Source: Stenotrophomonas geniculata ATCC 19374 = JCM 13324 (GTDB lineage: Bacteria; Pseudomonadota; Gammaproteobacteria; Xanthomonadales; Xanthomonadaceae). Taken from it: DNA of 45,598 nt. Where the stretch lies: the NCBI RefSeq assembly GCF_001431625.1, contig NZ_LLXT01000142.1, positions 1-45,598 of the forward strand, written 5' to 3'. The translations under genes were made by a program, and so were the position numbers. The notes below the pieces were generated by a model. The model was given only the letters and a program-made list of their open reading frames with translations, was not told the DNA's origin and ran no database searches. Of the stretch, positions 45,471 through 45,598 are shown piece by piece. Each line of letters starts with the position of its first letter. Position 1 is the first letter of the stretch.

Positions 45471-45560
45471 GTAGATCCACGCCATGCGTGGATGAATCTC
45501 CATCGAAATCGATTAATTCGACGATTGATCGAAGAGCACCCACGCCTGGCGTGGATCTAC
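45471..45560. repeat. SMAG-type inverted pair 6
   Basis: GTAGATCCACGCCATGCGTG at the left and CACGCCTGGCGTGGATCTAC at the right, 50 bases apart around an AT-rich core with its own dyad (ATCGATTAATTCGACGATT). The two outer units are inverted copies of the monomer at 43762. Confidence 0.85.
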
Positions 45561-45598
45561 TGCAGATTGCGGCGAATTGTCGAAGGCGGGGTGGGTCC

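Overview
The window is high-GC gammaproteobacterial DNA, most probably the Stenotrophomonas maltophilia complex (Xanthomonadaceae). I infer this from the gene families, from GTAG/CTAG-bounded palindromes of the SMAG type known from S. maltophilia, from a TTAG-N6-TACT SOS box of the xanthomonad LexA kind, and from the imuA-imuB-dnaE2 cassette. No phage, insertion sequence or CRISPR array is visible. Intergenic spaces are short, and almost all sequence belongs to chromosomal genes. Functional statements rest on motif reading and memory of families, not on database searches.

Region 1 (1-11.3 kb) holds a leader with a recurrent-looking structured element before a 71-residue protein, then tex. A c-di-GMP/chemotaxis group follows: a four-PAS GGDEF cyclase, a soluble double-PAS chemoreceptor of the BdlA type behind a near-perfect FliA (sigma-28) promoter, and a convergent membrane GGDEF cyclase that shares the stop tetramer CTAG with the chemoreceptor. 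A Tiki-like DUF5694 secreted protein and a GNAT lie between them.

Region 2 (11.3-15.5 kb) carries a GNAT remnant, tRNA-Leu(CAA), a receiver-only regulator, a tiny secreted six-cysteine protein, an SRAP (HMCES/YedK) protein with a charged insertion, a GNAT, and three tRNA-Ala(GGC)/tRNA-Glu(TTC) pairs in two transcription units with readable promoters and terminators.

Region 3 (15.5-25.7 kb) has a MerR regulator, a GlxA-type AraC regulator, an Lgt-like/TlpA thioredoxin fusion followed by dsbG, and then a DcaP-type porin, adiC, adiA and a CDF transporter. A perfect FNR/ANR-type site precedes the porin. This looks like an arginine-dependent acid resistance operon with its own outer-membrane channel. 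A RidA-family gene follows a SoxR-like operator.

Region 4 (25.7-31.3 kb, minus strand) is a complete haem or iron uptake unit under a Fur-like box: ECF sigma, FecR, TonB-dependent receptor with a signalling domain, ChaN-type haem-binding protein and a dedicated TonB, with overlapping genes.

Region 5 (31.3-45.6 kb) contains a VanX-like protein and a PLP-homeostasis gene group divergent from a MocR regulator with a 13-bp direct repeat in the gap. It continues with imuA-imuB-dnaE2 under an SOS box, a cyclase-family hydrolase with a DsbA-like protein and a LysR regulator, a sterol-desaturase-family hydroxylase, and an AraC regulator. All SMAG-like palindromes I see lie between 25 kb and the right end.
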